64,000 bases of DNA, taken from assembly GCA_934692665.1 (NCBI GenBank), contig CAKUUG010000003.1:16491-80490 (forward strand). The letters run 5' to 3'. Origin of the DNA: an uncultured Candidatus Melainabacteria bacterium. GTDB lineage: Bacteria > Cyanobacteriota > Vampirovibrionia > Gastranaerophilales > Gastranaerophilaceae. The position numbers and the translations under genes were made by a program. Below are positions 1-8,220 of the stretch, piece by piece (position 1 is the first letter of the stretch; each line of letters begins with the position of its first letter). The notes under the pieces are model-generated. The model was not told where the DNA came from. It worked only from the letters and a program-made list of their open reading frames with translations, and did not search any database.

Positions 1-1230
1 AATGACAAATCGTATTTTTTGTATCATACTTTTTACCCGTTCCAATTGGACATAAATTGGGACAATCCTGATGTTTTGTATTATGTTTTGGATGTCATTT
101 CTTATTGGGCAAATATTGGAGTAGATATATTCAGAATGGATGCTATTCCTTATCTTTCAAAAGAAAAAGGAACAAATGCAGAAAACCTTCCAAAAACCCA
201 TGAAATAGTAGCCCTTTTAAGTGCCTATATCCAACTGACCGCACCTTCCAGCGTAATACAGGTAGAAGCTTGTCAAATGCCAAAAGACATCTTGCATTAT
301 TTTGGAAAAGAAAGAACTGTAAATTTAAACATAGAAAACGAAACAATCCCTCTAAAACGTACTACAGAAGCACAAATTGCGTATCATTTTCCATACATGC
401 CTGCTCTTTGGGCAAGTTTGATTACACAAGACAAAAAATACTTTATTGATGCATACAAATCAACACCAAAAATCCCAAAAACAGCTTCTTGGGGAATATT
501 TTTAAGACTCCATGATGAACTAACGCTAGAAATGGTTAGTCCACAAGTAAGAGAACTCGTTTTTGAAAATCTGGTCGACAAAGGTGAAAGCTTCAGACAA
601 GGTTATGGTGTATCCGGCAGGCTTGCAAATTTTTTGGACAAAAATCCAACCAGAATCGAACAAGCATTCGCTCTTTTGTTGTCTTTGCCCGGTATACCGA
701 TTATTTATTATGGAGATGAAGTAGGAGCAGTAAACAATTTTTCTAATGCAAAAAAATCTGCACATCTGAGAGAAAAAGACGAAAATTCAAAAGAATTAAA
801 GTCTTCTTATGATTCTAGAGATATTCATCGTGGAAATGTTGCAAAAAAATTGTTCTTAGGCTCAACAAAAGGCTATTGGGAATTCAACTCAAAAGTTTAT
901 TCAAAAGTGCAAAATTTAATTTCATTAAGAAAAAATCTGGAAGTCTTTGCTAATGGAGATTTTGAAATATTAAAGACAGAATCAAACTTCAATCTTTCTT
1001 TTATTAGAAAAAACAAAGACAAACAAATTCTCGTCATAAATAATTTGTCAAATAGAAAACTCTTAACTGACATTTCTATCCCAAAAAACTACATTCCAAA
1101 AGAAAAAGGAACTGTTACAAGCCTGAAAAATTTAATAAATGACAACAATATAAAAGTAAATTTATCAAATCAAAACAACAAATTGCATTTGAAATTGTCG
1201 CCTTATCAAACAGTGTGGTTGGAGCTATAA
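1..1230 (+). CDS. GH13 trehalose-synthase-like glucosyltransferase (5' end outside window)
   Basis: The reading frame is open from base 1, so the gene starts upstream of the window and 409 codons are visible. The protein is a GH13 (alpha-amylase superfamily) enzyme closest to trehalose synthase/maltose glucosyltransferase. The block ENLPKTHE, the nucleophile Asp in FRMDAIPYL (visible residue 47), the acid/base Glu in VIQVEA (residue 89) and the third acidic residue in HDELTLEM (residue 172) are all present, followed by YYGDEVG. The usual TreS segment RTPMQW is replaced by DSRDIHRGN, so the substrate could differ (maltose, trehalose or another alpha-glucoside). The C-terminal 100 residues look like the usual GH13 beta domain. 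The acyltransferase gene follows after 3 bases, so the two are probably co-transcribed. The family is certain; the exact reaction is inferred. Confidence 0.85.
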   Translation, partial: NDKSYFLYHTFYPFQLDINWDNPDVLYYVLDVISYWANIGVDIFRMDAIPYLSKEKGTNAENLPKTHEIVALLSAYIQLTAPSSVIQVEACQMPKDILHYFGKERTVNLNIENETIPLKRTTEAQIAYHFPYMPALWASLITQDKKYFIDAYKSTPKIPKTASWGIFLRLHDELTLEMVSPQVRELVFENLVDKGESFRQGYGVSGRLANFLDKNPTRIEQAFALLLSLPGIPIIYYGDEVGAVNNFSNAKKSAHLREKDENSKELKSSYDSRDIHRGNVAKKLFLGSTKGYWEFNSKVYSKVQNLISLRKNLEVFANGDFEILKTESNFNLSFIRKNKDKQILVINNLSNRKLLTDISIPKNYIPKEKGTVTSLKNLINDNNIKVNLSNQNNKLHLKLSPYQTVWLEL

Positions 1231-1233
1231 AAA

Positions 1234-2319
1234 ATGGATAAAATTTTTTCAGACAAAATAAATTTACTAAAATGTCTTGCAATTTTGCTTGTTGTATCAG
1301 GACATTTAGAATTTTCTTTGTTTGGAATGTTTCCGCCTTATTCATTTCAATTGTCTTTGTTTTTCTTTATTTCAGGAATGTTATTCAAAGACAAATACCT
1401 CGACAATGTTTTTGTTTTTATAAAAAGAAGAATAAAGAGCCTTTTGGTTTTGTATTTTTTGTATAGTGCATTTTATTTGGTTATAACATTAATAATTGAA
1501 AAACTGACAGGCAAATTCTGGGGCATGGAATTGAGTTTAAAAAACTTTTTTATTACACCGTTTTTAAATGGTCATCAGCTTGATTTGTCTTGTCCTATGT
1601 GGTTTGTTCCGCAGTTGTTTATTGCTATGATTTCTTTTTTGTTTTTGCAAAAAATACTCAGAAAAAATTCTGAAATAGTAAAATTTGTTTTCTATTTGAT
1701 TTTGGGTTTGGGTGCTATTCCTCTTGCAAAAATTTTAGAGATGAGTCCTTTAAATTTAGTTTTAATAAGAACTATGTTTGCATTGTTTTTTGTTTATTTG
1801 GGACATTTTTATGTAAATAAAATAAAAGACAAAATAAATATCTTCACCCCCAAGATTTTGGGCATAATATTATGCATACAGGCTATTTTGTGGCATTTTA
1901 ACAGAGATTTTACTCCAGAACATGGAATAGGACTTAGTTTTGTTTTAGTATGGGCAAGATTCGATAGTCAAATTATTGTACCTATATTAACGAGTTTGAC
2001 CGGAATTTGGTTTTCTATGTTTTTTATAGAAATCACATACAACTACATTAAAGACATAAATTTCTTAAAATTAATCGGCGAAAACACCTATCACATTATG
2101 GCAAATCACCTTTTTGCAATGTATTTAATAACAGCCTTCATTTTACATATAAACAACATTCCTATTTCAGTCAGAAATTCTCATGACATCTATTGGATAT
2201 TCAATCCTGTTCAAAATACATATTTGTACTTTGTTTTGACTATGATAAGCACGACTTATTCAGGAATGATATTAAAAAAGCTAAAGAATTTTTTATCTTC
2301 AGCTTTATTTACAAAATAA
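1234..2319 (+). CDS. Acyltransferase 3 family integral membrane protein
   Basis: A protein of 361 residues with about ten hydrophobic segments. Near the N-terminus it has the arrangement typical of acyltransferase-3 (OafA/WecH type) proteins: a first helix ending in VVSGHLEF, with the conserved His, then a second helix ending in FFISGML and a basic FIKRRIKS loop. Family members move acetyl or other acyl groups onto sugars of the cell envelope, with the active site in the membrane. The gene begins 3 bases after the GH13 stop codon. The acceptor cannot be told from sequence; the neighbouring alpha-glucan enzyme makes a saccharide plausible. Confidence 0.8.
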   Translation: MDKIFSDKINLLKCLAILLVVSGHLEFSLFGMFPPYSFQLSLFFFISGMLFKDKYLDNVFVFIKRRIKSLLVLYFLYSAFYLVITLIIEKLTGKFWGMELSLKNFFITPFLNGHQLDLSCPMWFVPQLFIAMISFLFLQKILRKNSEIVKFVFYLILGLGAIPLAKILEMSPLNLVLIRTMFALFFVYLGHFYVNKIKDKINIFTPKILGIILCIQAILWHFNRDFTPEHGIGLSFVLVWARFDSQIIVPILTSLTGIWFSMFFIEITYNYIKDINFLKLIGENTYHIMANHLFAMYLITAFILHINNIPISVRNSHDIYWIFNPVQNTYLYFVLTMISTTYSGMILKKLKNFLSSALFTK

Positions 2320-2335
2320 AATTTAAATATTAAAT

Positions 2336-3439
2336 TTAGAATTCTTCTTCTTCGCCAAAACCTGTTGTAGCAGACAATCCTAATGAACGTTTGAACTCTT
2401 CCGGTCTTTGACATTTTGCTAGTGCATCTTTTACATCAACAGTTCTTTTCTTAACAAGTTCTTTTAGTGCCATATCAAGTGTCTGCATGCCGGAACCTGT
2501 ACCTGTTTGTATTGCTGAATATATTTGAGCTGTTTTTTGTTCACGAATAAGGTTCGCAATAGCACTATTTACAAGCATTATTTCTTGTGCCATAACACGA
2601 CCTTTTTTAGAGCCATCCGGCTGCATTTTTGGTAACAAACATTGTGAAAATACAGCAACCAAACTTATTGACAATTGAAGTCTTACTTGTTGTTGTTGAA
2701 CTTCCGGAAAGATATCAACAATACGGTCTATTGTTTGAGAAGCAGAAGACGTGTGCAATGTACCCAAAACCAAGTGTCCTGTTTCTGCGGCAGTTAATGC
2801 CAGTCTTACTGTTTCCAAGTCACGCATTTCACCGACCAGAATAACATCAGGGTCTTCACGAAGTGCAGATTTAAGAGCATTTGCGACAGATTTTGTATCT
2901 TGACCCAATTCACGTTGGTGAACAACGCATTTTTTAGATGGGTGGATAAATTCTATCGGGTCTTCTATTGTCAAAATATGCTCAACTCTGTTTGCATTGA
3001 TGTAATCTATCATCGCAGCAAGTGTTGTTGATTTACCTGAACCTGTAGGCCCTGTTACAAGAATCAAACCACGTGGTCTTTCTGCAACTTTTCTAACAAT
3101 CTCAGGCAATCCCAAATCTTCAAACTTTGGAGGAGTAGAATTGATTGCCCTAAATGCTGCAGCATAAGAACCTTTGTCACGATATACGTTTACACGAAAA
3201 CGCCCAACACCGTGAAGACTGTGCCCAAAGTCCAATTCCCAATTTTGTTCCAATTCACGTCTTTGGTCATTAGATAATATCGGAAAAATAATTGTTTCAA
3301 CATCATCTGATGACAAAACGGGCAAATTTGTTCTGAACAACTTTCCATCAATACGAAGTACCGGAGGCAAATTTGCCGAAATATGAATATCACTGGCTTT
3401 TTTTGATACTGCAAGCTCTAAAACTTCTTCAATTAACAT
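2336..3439 (-). CDS. pilT: Type IV pilus retraction ATPase PilT
   Basis: This 367-residue hexameric cytoplasmic ATPase drives pilus retraction and twitching. The Walker A motif GPTGSGKST is at residues 130-138. It is followed by the acidic ILTIEDPIEF segment, the Walker B region DPDVILVGEMRD and the His-box GTLHTSS. The C-terminal segment AIANLIRE matches the PilT-specific AIRNLIRE motif, which separates it from the extension ATPase PilB. A GGAG ribosome site lies six bases before the ATG. The PilM/N/O homologues are encoded at 8.2-10.6 kb, so this chromosome carries a type IV pilus system split over several loci. The gene is convergent with the upstream acyltransferase. Confidence 0.95.
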   Translation of the reverse strand: MLIEEVLELAVSKKASDIHISANLPPVLRIDGKLFRTNLPVLSSDDVETIIFPILSNDQRRELEQNWELDFGHSLHGVGRFRVNVYRDKGSYAAAFRAINSTPPKFEDLGLPEIVRKVAERPRGLILVTGPTGSGKSTTLAAMIDYINANRVEHILTIEDPIEFIHPSKKCVVHQRELGQDTKSVANALKSALREDPDVILVGEMRDLETVRLALTAAETGHLVLGTLHTSSASQTIDRIVDIFPEVQQQQVRLQLSISLVAVFSQCLLPKMQPDGSKKGRVMAQEIMLVNSAIANLIREQKTAQIYSAIQTGTGSGMQTLDMALKELVKKRTVDVKDALAKCQRPEEFKRSLGLSATTGFGEEEEF

Positions 3440-3545
3440 AGTTTCTCCATAGTGTTGTTTTCAAATTCAAAAGAATTATATAATACCTAAAGTTATTATT
3501 AATCAACGATTTAAACTATTTTATTGTGGAATTATAAAATAAAAC

Positions 3546-3575
3546 TTGTAAAACAAAATAAAATTAGAGTATAAT
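3546..3575 (+). promoter_or_regulatory. Promoter of the GGDEF/HD-GYP gene; predicted leaderless start
   Basis: TTGTAA (3546-3551) and a perfect TATAAT (3570-3575) are separated by 18 bp. The ATG at 3583 lies 7 nt beyond the -10 box, and no Shine-Dalgarno sequence fits between them. The transcript would therefore begin at or next to the start codon. Confidence 0.6.
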
Positions 3576-3582
3576 CATAGCT

Positions 3583-5499
3583 ATGGGAATATTAGATTGG
3601 TTATCACAGTCAGCAAAAAAACTAAAAGATGTCGAAAACAAAATCGGCGCTGAATCTGCTGACCCTATGGAAGTGTACCAAAGAAACATTGTTTTAGAAA
3701 AAGAAATAGCACAACGTACAGAAGAATTGCGTCTTGCTAATCAAACGCTCCTTACTCTGGAACAAGTTTGGGACATGATGAACAGTTCACGCCCATTATC
3801 TAGCGTATTAGAAACTATTGTATCCAGTTTGTATGGCGAATTTGGTTATGTTTATAGTTTCATTGCTCAAAAACAATACTCAGAAAACGGCACTTATTTT
3901 GCCTTAAAAACTTATTTAGAAAACGATTTTGTTCACAAATTGACTTCTATTAATGGAAGCGGGATTTTTGATTTCAATTTGTATCCTGTAGAAGGCGGCG
4001 TAATCAAATACGCTATTCAAAATAAAGAAGTCGGTTATTATATTTCTTTAAGAGAATTTATCGAAGAAAATTTCAAAAACATCGATGTTGAAAAAGTTGA
4101 CGAAATTTGTGAAGAAACAAACGTAAAAACAATAATCATCATTCCAATCACCGTAAAAAATCAATTCCACGGCTTTTTGTCCGTATTTTCACCAAGAAAA
4201 GAACTAAAAGACGACGAGTTGAGCTTTTTGAATTTATTTTCACGCCAAATAGAACTTGCAATCACTATTGCAAATTTGTTTGAAACAGTAAAAAAACAGG
4301 CAGTCACAGACCATTTGACGAGTTTGTTTAATAGAAGATTTTTTGAAGATGCGCTTCATAGAGAAGCAACTCGCTCACTGCGTACAAAACAGCCTTTCTG
4401 CTTAATTGGATTGGATTTAGACCATTTAAAGAGAATAAACGATACTTATGGACATTCTACAGGGGACAAAGCAATTTCTGCTATTGCGAGTGTCATCATA
4501 AATACAGCCAGAAGTGTCGACATTCCGTCCAGATATGGTGGAGAAGAATTTTTTATTATTTTACCGGGAATTGACGCTCGTGGAGGTTTGATTGCTGCAG
4601 AGCGTATCAGAAGCTCAATAGAAAGCCACAAAATCGAAGGGCTTCCAGAAGGCATAACAGCATCTCTTGGGGTTTCTTGTTTTATTGAACAAACAACAAA
4701 CATAGACGAATTGTTCGAAATGTGCGACAAAGCAATGTACACATCAAAACAAAAAGGCAGAAATCAAGTAAGTCTTGCTGATTGTGACAATGTTACTTCT
4801 TGGCAAGATGTTGCAATTGATGCTTTTGTTGACATTTTGACTCAGCATAGAATTCCATTCAACAAAAATCTTGCACAAGATTTGATTAACAAATTACAAA
4901 TAAAGCAACAAGACGAAAACGGAATATCAAGCCAAGAAACGCTTTATAGCATAGTAGATACAATATCTAGAACATATTTTCCATTGTATCAAGATGGCTC
5001 TACAAAAAGCAAAGTGCTGCTTGCAACTTTAATTGCAAAAAGATTGAATTTAACAGCACCGGAAGTCGACAAACTGAAGATTTCAATGCTTTTGTATGAT
5101 ATAGGCAACACAATGATGCCAAAATCAATAATGAAAAAAGCTGCACCTCTGAACAATCTGGAAAAAGCAGAAATCAGGAAACACCCTCTTTTGGCGGCAA
5201 AAGAAATTCTAAAACCGATATCTTCTGTATCCGATATTATACCGATTATTGAACAACATCACGAAAACTGGGATGGAACAGGATATCCAAATCAAAAAAA
5301 AGGCGAAGAAATTCCTTTAATCTCGCAAATCATTCTGATTGTAGATAGTTATTTTGCAATGATTTCTTATCGTCCATATAGAAAAGCCTACGCAATAGAC
5401 GAAGCAATAGCTGAAATACAATCAAATGCAAACAAAAAATATTCAAAAGAATTAACAGAAGCATTTAGTTATGCGATTGAAGAATTTAAAAAGATGTAG
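3583..5499 (+). CDS. Cyclic-di-GMP signalling protein: GAF-GGDEF with degenerate HD-GYP
   Basis: A soluble 638-residue protein. Residues 20-60 are helical, about 60-235 form a GAF-like sensor, and about 240-400 form a diguanylate cyclase domain. The active-site signature is GGEEF at 319-323, and the product-inhibition site RSVD (310-313) sits exactly five residues before it, so c-di-GMP synthesis with feedback control is likely. Residues about 415-638 resemble HD-GYP phosphodiesterase: HHENWDGTGYP at 559-569 is intact. The HD doublet is Tyr505-Asp506, the usual following Lys is Asn, and the earlier metal-binding His of the HSxxV segment is missing. The C-terminal domain may thus bind but not hydrolyse c-di-GMP. 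It could feed into the type IV pilus encoded on both sides. The 3' end overlaps the convergent methyltransferase gene by 14 bases. Confidence 0.88.
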   Translation: MGILDWLSQSAKKLKDVENKIGAESADPMEVYQRNIVLEKEIAQRTEELRLANQTLLTLEQVWDMMNSSRPLSSVLETIVSSLYGEFGYVYSFIAQKQYSENGTYFALKTYLENDFVHKLTSINGSGIFDFNLYPVEGGVIKYAIQNKEVGYYISLREFIEENFKNIDVEKVDEICEETNVKTIIIIPITVKNQFHGFLSVFSPRKELKDDELSFLNLFSRQIELAITIANLFETVKKQAVTDHLTSLFNRRFFEDALHREATRSLRTKQPFCLIGLDLDHLKRINDTYGHSTGDKAISAIASVIINTARSVDIPSRYGGEEFFIILPGIDARGGLIAAERIRSSIESHKIEGLPEGITASLGVSCFIEQTTNIDELFEMCDKAMYTSKQKGRNQVSLADCDNVTSWQDVAIDAFVDILTQHRIPFNKNLAQDLINKLQIKQQDENGISSQETLYSIVDTISRTYFPLYQDGSTKSKVLLATLIAKRLNLTAPEVDKLKISMLLYDIGNTMMPKSIMKKAAPLNNLEKAEIRKHPLLAAKEILKPISSVSDIIPIIEQHHENWDGTGYPNQKKGEEIPLISQIILIVDSYFAMISYRPYRKAYAIDEAIAEIQSNANKKYSKELTEAFSYAIEEFKKM

Positions 5500-6274
5500 G
5501 TTTGTTCTTTAATAAAGAACTGAGAGTCTTTAGGTGTGAGTTTTTGACTTCTTCTTTTCTATGATTCAAAATTTCTTCACTCGTACAAGACAGGTTTTTG
5601 TCTTTGTATGTAATTGCTGATTTTGTTTTTAGAGTTTCTATTTCAAAATCAGAAAGAGGATTTTTAATCAAATCACGATTAAAAGAAGCAACGGTTGCTA
5701 TCGTTTTTGTATCTTTTATTGTTTTTCCAACTGTTAAACCTGCTTTAAATAAAGCATTTAATACAGGTTTTGAATGATTGTATGTAGCATAAATTCCATC
5801 ATATTCAAGCAATTTTGAAATAGCAAAAATAAAATCTTCACTCCACAATTCCGGCTGTTTGTAAGGAGCAAAACCATCATGGAAAATTATATTGTATTTT
5901 TTGTTCAGAGAAGGAACGATTTTTCTTGCATCATCAAAATAAAAATGAATAAAATCAGGCTTCTTTAGATTGTTTTCTATTATTTTGTCAATTTTTTCGT
6001 CAAAAAAATATTTAAAAGACTCTCTTGCCAGTTTTTCGTCGATTTCTATACAATCAATATATTCGATTTGTTTTAGATATTGAATAGCACTTTTCGTGTT
6101 GTAACCAATGCCATAACAAATATCCAATATTCTGGGCGAATCTATCACCAAAGACGGTTCTGTAAATTTTTCGAATGCTTCTTTTTTTGCACCAAATTTT
6201 GAATGATATATTTCATCCAGCTCTTTATTGTACAAGCCAACAGAACCGTCTTTAGTTAAAAATGTTTCATACAT
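5486..6274 (-). CDS. MnmC2/DUF752-type SAM-dependent methyltransferase
   Basis: The 262-residue protein has a Rossmann methyltransferase fold: motif I ILDICYGIGYNT, an acidic end of strand 2 (CIEIDEK), and the family signature HDGFAPYKQPELWS. These are the marks of the methyltransferase half of MnmC, which finishes 5-methylaminomethyl-2-thiouridine at the tRNA wobble position. The FAD-dependent MnmC1 half is absent, as in many bacteria outside the gammaproteobacteria. Its ATG overlaps the TAA of the sigma-factor gene (TAATG), so the two are translationally coupled. The tRNA substrate is inferred from family only. Confidence 0.8.
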   Translation of the reverse strand: MYETFLTKDGSVGLYNKELDEIYHSKFGAKKEAFEKFTEPSLVIDSPRILDICYGIGYNTKSAIQYLKQIEYIDCIEIDEKLARESFKYFFDEKIDKIIENNLKKPDFIHFYFDDARKIVPSLNKKYNIIFHDGFAPYKQPELWSEDFIFAISKLLEYDGIYATYNHSKPVLNALFKAGLTVGKTIKDTKTIATVASFNRDLIKNPLSDFEIETLKTKSAITYKDKNLSCTSEEILNHRKEEVKNSHLKTLSSLLKNKPTSF

Positions 6275-7305
6275 TATTCATCCATTCCGATGTAATTCTT
6301 TAGATTAACAGAAAGGCTCTTGTTTCTGCACATTTTTTTAAGCTTTGCAATTGCTCTTGTTTCTATTTGGCGTATTCTTTCTCTGGAAACCCCATATCTT
6401 GTGCCTATTTCATCAAGAGTTTTCTTTTGACCGTTGTTGTCCAGTCCATATCTCATAATCAACACATCTCTTTCTTTCGGGTTTAGTTGATTGAGCATAT
6501 TTTGAACATCTTTTAAGAGATTTTCTTGCGTAACTTTTGTATCCGGAGTAGCGTGAGTGTCGTCTACAATAAAATCTGCAATTTTTGAAGTATCATCTTT
6601 TTGATTAACAGGGGTTTCGATTGATATTGTACCTTGTGAACTTTTCATTAATGCGGACAACTTTGAAACAGGAATGTCTACTGCAACTGCTATTTCTTCT
6701 TTTGTTGGAACTCTGTTTAATTTTGTAGACAATTCTATTGTCGCACGTTTTATTCTGCTTAATGTTTCTATCATGTGGACAGGAAGTCTAATCATTCTTG
6801 ATTTGTCTGCAATACCTCTTGTTATTGCTTGTTGAATCCACCAAGTCGCATAAGTTGAAAATTTGTATCCTTTTGAATAATCAAATTTTTCCGCTGCTTT
6901 CATTAAACCCAAATTTCCTTCTTGAATCAAATCCAAAAACGACAGGCCTCTGCCTATGTATTTTTTTGCAATCGAAACAACAAGTCGAAGATTTGCATTA
7001 ATCAAAGTTTCTCTAGCTTTTTGAGAATGTTTTTCTTTTATTTGACGAGCAGCTTCCAATTCTTCTTCAAAACTCAAAAGAGGAATTTTTCCTATTTGTT
7101 GAAGATAAATTTTAACAGAATCATCGGAAATTGCCGATTTGTAGTCTTCTTGGGGTTTGGTTTGTTGAAGTTCTACTTCGTCTTCTTCTTCACTTTGGTT
7201 TGCTATATTGTTTTCTATTTCCAAAAGTGTTTCTTCATCTAAATCATCATACAAAAAATCGCTTTTTGTTTTGGTGTTTGTTTTGTCTTTTGTTTTTTCT
7301 CTCAT
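6274..7305 (-). CDS. rpoD: Primary RNA polymerase sigma-70 factor (RpoD/SigA)
   Basis: The 343-residue protein has an acidic N-terminus (residues 20-55) and region 1.2 beginning [16 protein letters not shown]. Region 2 carries the core-binding and -10-recognition helices ([19 protein letters not shown] and [15 protein letters not shown]). Regions 3 and 4 follow, with the -35-recognition helix [11 protein letters not shown] near the C-terminus. Region 1.1 is short or missing, as in cyanobacterial group 1/2 sigmas. The -10/-35 elements visible in this window (TATAAT/TTGACA-like) agree with a standard sigma-70. rlmB ends 35 bases upstream and the MnmC2-like gene overlaps downstream, so the three probably form one transcript. 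Confidence 0.93.
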   Translation of the reverse strand: MREKTKDKTNTKTKSDFLYDDLDEETLLEIENNIANQSEEEDEVELQQTKPQEDYKSAISDDSVKIYLQQIGKIPLLSFEEELEAARQIKEKHSQKARETLINANLRLVVSIAKKYIGRGLSFLDLIQEGNLGLMKAAEKFDYSKGYKFSTYATWWIQQAITRGIADKSRMIRLPVHMIETLSRIKRATIELSTKLNRVPTKEEIAVAVDIPVSKLSALMKSSQGTISIETPVNQKDDTSKIADFIVDDTHATPDTKVTQENLLKDVQNMLNQLNPKERDVLIMRYGLDNNGQKKTLDEIGTRYGVSRERIRQIETRAIAKLKKMCRNKSLSVNLKNYIGMDE

Positions 7306-7340
7306 ATTTCACTCCAAAGTTAGAATTATTATACTATATT

Positions 7341-8102
7341 TTAGCTTTTTGAAATAGATTTTTTCTTGATTTCTATTTGTCGTTTTGCTTCATACATAAT
7401 AACCGCAGCAGCGTTTGAAACATTTAAAGATTCAAAATTTGATTCTAATTTTATTGTAAAATCAGCCTTATTAAGAATTGTCTTTGAAATACCACTACCT
7501 TCTGAACCCATTACAACGGCAAAATTCATATCCGTATAATCAATTTCATAATAATTATCACGAGCATCCATTTTTGTTGCAATTAGCCAGTAGTCCCTTT
7601 TTTTCAACAAATCAATACTACTGGATAAGCTAGTTGTTTTTATTATTGGAATGTAGTTTATTGCACCGGAAGAAATTTTTTCAACAGTCGCATTTAATGG
7701 ACAGCTTCTGTGGTTTGATATCATAATTGCATCAAATCCGCTGGCAACGGCGGTTCTAATTATTGAGCCAAAATTGTATGGGTCAGATACCCCATCTAAA
7801 ATAATAATTTTTTTAAATCCTTCACTTTCGTTGTCCAAAAAAGTATGAAGCTCAACATATTCAACAGGTGAAACAGAAGCAATTACGCCTTGAAAATTTG
7901 GTTTTTCTTCAAAATAATCTAAAAATTTGTTTAAAGAAGTTTGATTAACAACGATTTTGTTTTTATTTGCCAATTCAATAATCTTTTTCAACCTGTTGTC
8001 AAAAGAAAAATTTTTCTGAATGTAAAGTTTATTTATTCTTTTTGGACTCTTTAATAAAATTTCATAAACAGGATTTTTCCCATAAATGTAGCAGTTTTCC
8101 AT
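7341..8102 (-). CDS. rlmB: 23S rRNA 2'-O-ribose methyltransferase RlmB/TrmH family
   Basis: This SPOUT-class methyltransferase has 253 residues. The N-terminal ~75 residues form the RNA-binding substrate domain (IYGKNPVYEILL). The catalytic part carries the three trefoil-knot motifs: DGVSDPYNFGSIIRTA, MGSEGSGIS and LNVSNAAAVIMYEAKRQ. It is expected to methylate a ribose in 23S rRNA using SAM, although closely related family members act on tRNA. A good ribosome site (AAGGAAG) precedes the ATG, and a sigma-70 promoter lies at 8131-8159. Confidence 0.88.
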   Translation of the reverse strand: MENCYIYGKNPVYEILLKSPKRINKLYIQKNFSFDNRLKKIIELANKNKIVVNQTSLNKFLDYFEEKPNFQGVIASVSPVEYVELHTFLDNESEGFKKIIILDGVSDPYNFGSIIRTAVASGFDAIMISNHRSCPLNATVEKISSGAINYIPIIKTTSLSSSIDLLKKRDYWLIATKMDARDNYYEIDYTDMNFAVVMGSEGSGISKTILNKADFTIKLESNFESLNVSNAAAVIMYEAKRQIEIKKKSISKS

Positions 8103-8130
8103 TTTTTTCTTCCTTATTTCTCACCTTTTT

Positions 8131-8159
8131 ATTGTATATAATTGTAAAGTAATTTTCAA
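8131..8159 (-). promoter_or_regulatory. Sigma-70 promoter of rlmB-rpoD-mnmC operon
   Basis: On the minus strand, TTGAAA (8154-8159) and TACAAT (8131-8136) have a 17-bp spacer. The start point would be near 8124, leaving room for the AAGGAAG ribosome site before the ATG at 8102. Confidence 0.5.
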
Positions 8160-8220
8160 ATTAATAATTATTATTGTATTATAAAAGTATAAGTAGGAAA
8201 TTTTTAGAATAAGTATAAGT

